Assembly: GCA_910577165.1 (NCBI GenBank) | Contig: CAJTLX010000035.1 | Span: 1-35,944, forward strand | Origin: an uncultured Lachnospiraceae bacterium | Lineage (GTDB): Bacteria > Bacillota > Clostridia > Lachnospirales > Lachnospiraceae | Reading direction: 5' to 3' | Length of the DNA stretch: 35,944 nt | In this document: piece after piece, positions 32,654-35,944 of the stretch | How positions within the stretch are numbered: position 1 is the first letter of the stretch | How the letters are laid out: every line of letters begins with the position of its first letter | The notes under the pieces: generated by a model | Seen by the model: only the letters and a program-made list of their open reading frames with translations | The model's database searches: none | What the model was told of the DNA's origin: nothing | Program-made: the position numbers and the translations under genes

Positions 32654-33832
32654 TTAATGGTGGAACAGTCTTATTCCCGTAAATGCCATAACCATCCCAT
32701 ACTTATCGCAGCACTCAATCACTGCGTCATCGCGGATAGATCCGCCGGGCTGTGCAATATATTTTACGCCGCTTTTATATGCGCGCTCCACATTGTCCGA
32801 GAATGGGAAAAACGCATCCGATCCGCAGATCACATCCTGCATTCCGGCAAGCCATGCTTTTTTCTCTTCCCTTGTAAATATCTCTGGTTTTTCCTTAAAA
32901 ATCTTTTCCCACGCGCCATCTTTAAGCACATCCTCATACTCATCGCCCATATAGACATCGATCGCATTGTCGCGGTCAGCTCTGCCCAAACCATCTAAAA
33001 ATTTAAGCCCCATTACCTGCGGCGACTGGCGCAAAAACCAATTGTCCGCCTTTTGACCGGCAAGCCTTGTACAGTGAATTCGCGACTGCTGCCCCGCGCC
33101 GATCCCTATCGCCTGTCCACCTTTTACATAGCAAACAGAATTGGACTGCGTATATTTTAAGGTGATAAGCGAGATCTTCATATCAATCAACGCGCTCTCT
33201 GGGATCTCCTTATTTTTTGTAACAATATTGGAGAGCAGTTTTTCGTCACAGTTTAATTCATTGCGTCCCTGCTCAAAGGTAATGCCGTAAACCTGCTTTT
33301 TCTCGATCTCTGCCGGAATATAGGAAGCATCAATCTGAATAATATTGTAGTTGCCCTTTTTCTTGGATTTTAAGATTTCCAGTGCCTCCGGTTCATACCC
33401 CGGCGCGATCACCCCGTCGGAAACCTCGCGCTTAATTAAATTTGCGGTACACACATCACATACATCGGAGAGTGCGATAAAATCGCCATAAGAGGACATA
33501 CGATCCGCACCGCGCGCTCTTGCGTAGGCACTTGCAAGCGGAGTGAGTTCGCCTAAGTCATCCACCCAGTAAATCTTTGCAAGTGTGTTGTCAAGAGGAA
33601 GCCCAACCGCCGCACCCGCCGGAGAAACATGCTTAAATGAGGTCGCCGCCGCAAGCCCTGTTGCTTGCTTTAATTCCTTTACCAGCTGCCAGCCGTTAAA
33701 TGCATCAAGAAAATTGATGTAGCCCGGCTTGCCGTTTAACACAGTTACCGGAAGTTCACTGCCATCCTCCATATAAATCCTTGATGGCTTCTGATTTGGA
33801 TTGCATCCATACTTTAATTGAATCTCGTTCAT
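32654..33832 (-). CDS. purH: AICAR transformylase (stand-alone, without cyclohydrolase domain)
   Basis: It transfers the formyl group of 10-formyl-tetrahydrofolate to AICAR, the ninth step of IMP synthesis. At 392 residues it corresponds to the C-terminal domain of bifunctional PurH. It starts at the domain's own signature (LKYGCNPNQKPSRIY) and contains the catalytic Lys-His pair in SFKHVSPAGAAVG and the SNSVCYVKGGQAIGIGAGQQ substrate segment. The N-terminal MGS-like IMP cyclohydrolase domain is absent, and a separate PurO-type enzyme lies upstream. TAGGAG lies 9 bases before the ATG. It is probably co-transcribed with purO through the structured elements between them. Confidence 0.93.
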   Translation of the reverse strand: MNEIQLKYGCNPNQKPSRIYMEDGSELPVTVLNGKPGYINFLDAFNGWQLVKELKQATGLAAATSFKHVSPAGAAVGLPLDNTLAKIYWVDDLGELTPLASAYARARGADRMSSYGDFIALSDVCDVCTANLIKREVSDGVIAPGYEPEALEILKSKKKGNYNIIQIDASYIPAEIEKKQVYGITFEQGRNELNCDEKLLSNIVTKNKEIPESALIDMKISLITLKYTQSNSVCYVKGGQAIGIGAGQQSRIHCTRLAGQKADNWFLRQSPQVMGLKFLDGLGRADRDNAIDVYMGDEYEDVLKDGAWEKIFKEKPEIFTREEKKAWLAGMQDVICGSDAFFPFSDNVERAYKSGVKYIAQPGGSIRDDAVIECCDKYGMVMAFTGIRLFHH

Positions 33833-33852
33833 AAATTTAGTCTCCTATTTTT

Positions 33853-33959
33853 AGTTCCGCAGAATCCCTGCACAGTGCCTTGTTCATGGAAGGGGATTTT
33901 GTTCACTTTGCTCTCTTCATCCCCTTCCGGCACTGTTTCGGGGTTTCTGCTGTTTTTTT
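33853..33959 (-). other. Structured tandem element, unit A (purH-proximal)
   Basis: On the minus strand this unit of 107 bases begins TAAAAAAACAGCA (just after the shared AAC) and ends in TGCGGAACT. It can fold into a long nested stem: GCAGAAACCC with GGGATTCTGC (one A-A mismatch), ACAGTGCC with GGCACTGT, and GGAAGGGGAT with ATCCCCTTCC. The terminal loop is about 21 bases and A-rich. It has the same ends and architecture as unit B but different stem bases. No open reading frame with a ribosome site is present. Type of element unknown. Confidence 0.7.
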
Positions 33960-34064
33960 AGTTCCGCATATGCCCTTTCCAGTACCTATGCCCTTGGAAG
34001 AAATTTCTATTCGTTCCTCACAGAAATTCCTTCCAGGTACTGTCCGGCATATGCTGTTTTTTTA
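33960..34064 (-). other. Structured tandem element, unit B (purO-proximal)
   Basis: On the minus strand this unit of 105 bases starts within the purO stop (AACTAAAAAAACAGCA). It can fold as GCATATGCC with GGCATATGC, CAGTACCT with AGGTACTG, and GGAAGGAATTTCT with AGAAATTTCTTCC (small bulge). It ends TGCGGAACT, where unit A begins. The CAGTACC/GGTACTG stem corresponds to CAGTGCC/GGCACTG in unit A, an A-T to G-C compensatory change. Confidence 0.7.
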
Positions 34065-34778
34065 GTTTTGATTCTTGTTATAAATTTTGGTTTCATATTT
34101 TCCAGTCGCAATGTCAATATAACGCACAAACAAGGAAACTTTATTTTCCTCATTTAACGCGTTCCAGACCATACTGCCGAATGTGTCAATATCTCCGGAG
34201 ATCGAAACGGTTTTTGGCTCGCCCTCAAAGCTTGGCAGCGGGTTGCCGTCATGCATATAGGTATGGAGAAAATGCCCTTCACCCGCCTTCGGATTCTGGT
34301 AGGCAAAAGTGTAGCGATGGCAAGAGGACGGATCACCATTGTTGCTCTTTAAAATGGACATTGCATAATTGTATCCGCCGCCCTCAAGGTGCATAATGCC
34401 GGAGATGCGCGGCGTGTAATTCGGGGCATCCGGCTCGAATTCGCGGGAGCGCAGCGACTGCTCAAAAGTAAGCTGCCGATCCATTCCCTCATAAATCGTA
34501 TCTGTCTGATCACCATTTGTGACAATGGTCTTGTTGCCAAGTACGCGCACCGGTGCGTAGATAATCAGGCTCGGATCTTCTAATTTTGACGGATCGAACG
34601 CCTGTGTGCGGATGCCCTCCCCATCCACGACAAATACACGGTTGCGGCTGTTCGCGCTCCTGCCCATAATAAAATAGGCGGTCACTGCCGATTTGCCATC
34701 CTTAGAACGCCCAATCACAATGCCCCTGCCCGGATATGCATTGTTTTCCAGTTCCTGTTTCAGTGTTAGAAGCTCCAT
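34062..34778 (-). CDS. purO: IMP cyclohydrolase, PurO type
   Basis: It closes the ring of FAICAR to give IMP, the last step of purine synthesis. The 238-residue protein belongs to the stand-alone Ntn-fold cyclohydrolase family first known from archaea (PF07826) rather than to the PurH domain: GRGIVIGRSKDGKSAVTAYF then IMGRSANSRNRVF, SCHRYTFAYQNP and SISGDIDTFGSMVWNAL are visible. GGAAAGGTGG lies upstream of the ATG at 34778. The frame is open 64 codons further, but that part is riboswitch and terminator. Expression is controlled by the ZTP riboswitch directly upstream. The purH gene follows after the two structured elements. Confidence 0.92.
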   Translation of the reverse strand: MELLTLKQELENNAYPGRGIVIGRSKDGKSAVTAYFIMGRSANSRNRVFVVDGEGIRTQAFDPSKLEDPSLIIYAPVRVLGNKTIVTNGDQTDTIYEGMDRQLTFEQSLRSREFEPDAPNYTPRISGIMHLEGGGYNYAMSILKSNNGDPSSCHRYTFAYQNPKAGEGHFLHTYMHDGNPLPSFEGEPKTVSISGDIDTFGSMVWNALNEENKVSLFVRYIDIATGKYETKIYNKNQN

Positions 34779-34839
34779 AGAAAAAATACCACCTTTCCAC
34801 CGCTTTTTGCGGTCAATCTTTGTTTGTACTTTTGTGCAG

Positions 34840-34883
34840 AAAAAACCGCCTGGGCGCACAGCAAGCTGCATTCGCCCAGGCGG
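34840..34883 (-). terminator. Riboswitch expression-platform terminator
   Basis: On the minus strand CCGCCTGGGCG pairs exactly with CGCCCAGGCGG around a small inner hairpin, followed by six T. The 5' arm includes CCGCCTGGGC, the conserved 3' part of the ZTP aptamer, so ligand binding and termination exclude each other. Confidence 0.92.
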
Positions 34884-34970
34884 TCGGCTTTTTGTTTTCA
34901 TGCACTCCCCGCAGGTCATCCTGCACAGCGAATCGCTGTTTTCCGCCAGTCGTGCACTTGCACAGTTCAA
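34874..34970 (-). promoter_or_regulatory. ZTP (pfl) riboswitch aptamer
   Basis: This RNA senses ZMP/ZTP, the phosphorylated AICAR intermediates that accumulate when 10-formyl-THF is short. On the minus strand the conserved parts are GACTGGCGG (34951-34943), CCTGCGGGGAGTGCATG (34915-34899) and CCGCCTGGGC (34883-34874). P1 is TGCAC with GTGCA, and CAGCG-ATT-CGCTG and GCAGG-ATGA-CCTGC form inner hairpins. Because the last motif is also the 5' arm of the terminator, bound ligand should allow read-through into purO-purH, an ON switch, as established for this class. Confidence 0.93.
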
Positions 34971-34999
34971 TAGGATTTCCTCTTAGTTCCTGTACTTTC

Positions 35000-35028
35000 A
35001 TGTTACATGATTCTGCAAAAAAATGCAA
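35000..35028 (-). promoter_or_regulatory. Promoter of the purO-purH unit
   Basis: On the minus strand TTGCAT (35028-35023) and TAACAT (35005-35000) are 17 bases apart. Transcription would begin near 34993 and run straight into the ZTP aptamer. Confidence 0.6.
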
Positions 35029-35037
35029 GCATTTTTT
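35018..35037 (-). terminator. Weak terminator of the 35-kb gene
   Basis: On the minus strand AAAAAATGC-TT-GCATTTTTT is a perfect but AT-rich hairpin whose T-run is part of the stem, 16 bases after the stop at 35053. It overlaps the -35 box of the purO promoter. Confidence 0.45.
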
Positions 35038-35052
35038 AATGCAAATGTTCTT

Positions 35053-35944
35053 TTACTTCTTCCGAATTCGCACCGTATGGGAAAATTCGGTATCATCTGT
35101 AAAATAGACGGTTGCTGCCCCAGGAATTCTTTCTTCCCCCTGATCGCGCCCTTCCGTGCAGCGGTGTGTGCCAAATGCAGGTCCAATCATTAAACTGCTT
35201 AGCTGGTTTGACGCTTCAAAGAAGGAATCCTTTACAATAATTGTCTCATTGCCCCGCACGGCAATATCCATATGTTTATTTACAATATGGTCAATTCCTG
35301 CAAATGTCATTTCAACGCGCCATGGTGCCCCCTTCACTCCCGCTATCTGAAATTCCACAACTAACTCTTCTTCCTGTTCATAAATTCGCACATCAATTTC
35401 CATGCTCGGCCGTTCTCTGCGCGGTTTTGCTTCCTGCGCTTTCTTCCACCAGTCATCCTCTTTCCTGCCAAAAGAAAAATTATATTGACCGCGCAGGGTC
35501 TGGTGCAGATGAATGCTGCCATCAGGAAGTTCCTCCATAGTCTCACTGCAAAAATCGCGATGCCCATAAAAACTTCCTGCCAGTTTCATTACAAACTTGA
35601 TAGAACCAGAATGCATATACAGAAAATGCGGTTTGCCATTTAGTACAGTGTAGGTCACATCGTCATGGCGCACACGCACAATTCCAGATTCCTTAAAAAA
35701 CATCCGGTAATTTGTCGGAATTCCCTCAGTATCATATTCCAGTGCAACCAGATCCGAATGATTCATCAGCTGCATCAAAAAGTCCGGAGAGGAGATCTGT
35801 TTTTCTTCCACCATACAAAAAATATGGTTTGCCATCGCTAAAAATTCCGGAATCTGATAGCGTTTGCCAAGTGAGAGATAAACATAATAATAATCTTTTG
35901 GAAATATCAAACGCTCCTTTTCAAAGCGCATTGAGCTTTCCTGA
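35053..35944 (-). CDS. Unknown protein, C-terminal part (partial)
   Basis: The frame is open to the right edge of the window. An internal ATG at 35931 has no ribosome site, and codons upstream (QESS) continue the reading, so the N-terminus probably lies outside. About 297 residues are visible. The first 60 look helical (FPKDYYYVYLSLGKRYQIPE) and the rest beta-rich with many aromatic residues (HFLYMHSGSIKFVMKLAGSF, WWKKAQEAKPRRERP, EMTFAGIDHIV). This helical-then-beta-sandwich order recalls polysaccharide lyases or similar carbohydrate-active proteins, but I cannot name a family and see no catalytic motif. Confidence 0.7.
   Translation of the reverse strand, partial: QESSMRFEKERLIFPKDYYYVYLSLGKRYQIPEFLAMANHIFCMVEEKQISSPDFLMQLMNHSDLVALEYDTEGIPTNYRMFFKESGIVRVRHDDVTYTVLNGKPHFLYMHSGSIKFVMKLAGSFYGHRDFCSETMEELPDGSIHLHQTLRGQYNFSFGRKEDDWWKKAQEAKPRRERPSMEIDVRIYEQEEELVVEFQIAGVKGAPWRVEMTFAGIDHIVNKHMDIAVRGNETIIVKDSFFEASNQLSSLMIGPAFGTHRCTEGRDQGEERIPGAATVYFTDDTEFSHTVRIRKK

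Noticed and set aside
33941..34063. Plus-strand terminators (hairpin plus T7) at the two structured elements
   Set aside because: The T-runs are on the plus strand, where no gene is present; transcription here is from the minus strand, where they are A-runs.
33880..34065. 61-codon plus-strand frame between purH and purO
   Set aside because: It lies wholly within the tandem structured elements; the frame is a by-product of the inverted repeats and no ribosome site is present.
34779..34970. 64-codon N-terminal extension of purO
   Set aside because: The sequence is the ZTP riboswitch and its terminator; the ATG at 34778 has a ribosome site and matches the family start.
1..35944. CRISPR arrays, rRNA, tRNA, IS elements
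   Set aside because: No regularly spaced repeats, no rRNA-like or cloverleaf sequence and no transposase motif were found; the only recombinase trace is the integrase tail at 11645-11830.

Overview
The window reads as chromosome from a Gram-positive, anaerobic gut Clostridia, most likely a Lachnospiraceae member. This is an inference from gene content: meso-diaminopimelate dehydrogenase, a bile-salt-hydrolase-type enzyme, a flavodoxin/ferredoxin EFR1 protein, GHKL/LytTR signalling, a ZTP riboswitch in front of a PurO-type IMP cyclohydrolase, strong AGGAGG-like ribosome sites and moderate GC. I see no rRNA, tRNA or CRISPR array. Most genes lie on the minus strand.

Layout. 1-5.9 kb: the end of an unknown plus-strand gene, then on the minus strand an SGNH esterase, two MATE transporters in tandem and diaminopimelate dehydrogenase. 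6.0-7.7 kb: a plus-strand ECF-like sigma factor overlapping a single-pass membrane protein, probably its regulator. 7.8-11.5 kb: a pair of ABC half-exporters. 11.55-14.46 kb: an AT-rich, decayed island holding an integrase tail, an apparently intact HipA-like kinase, an ATPase-like pseudogene with an internal amber codon and a PadR-type regulator whose 3' end is lost at a deletion junction. 14.5-15.9 kb: a LytTR response regulator and a short soluble GHKL kinase. 16.2-22.1 kb: a galactan/arabinogalactan-type locus of a multidomain lipoprotein (three F5/8-type-C modules around a GH43-like propeller), a GH42 beta-galactosidase and a divergent AraC regulator, with duplicated promoter-palindromes between the last two. 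22.2-24.3 kb: a choloylglycine hydrolase and a fused XRE-methyltransferase. 24.5-28.7 kb: a second ABC half-exporter pair, paralogous to the first, behind a long structured leader with a candidate 10-residue leader peptide and an intrinsic terminator. 28.7-31.1 kb: an AT-rich stretch with an unknown protein, a GNAT-nucleoside phosphorylase fusion and a PD-(D/E)XK ATPase pseudogene. 31.1-32.5 kb: a DUF402 protein and EFR1. 32.6-35.0 kb: the last two steps of IMP synthesis as separate genes (purO-type cyclohydrolase, then AICAR transformylase), controlled by a ZTP riboswitch, with two tandem highly structured elements between them. 35.05 kb to the end: a partial unknown protein.

Most interesting signals beyond ordinary genes: (i) two tandem ~106-nt structured elements between purO and purH with compensatory stem changes and shared ends; (ii) the leader RNA of the second ABC operon; (iii) a 60-bp repeat in the GH42/AraC intergenic region whose palindrome carries an extended -10 box on each strand; (iv) a short repeat that begins directly after the T-tract of three intrinsic terminators. 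The exact functions of these are not known to me. The structures were paired by eye, not computed.
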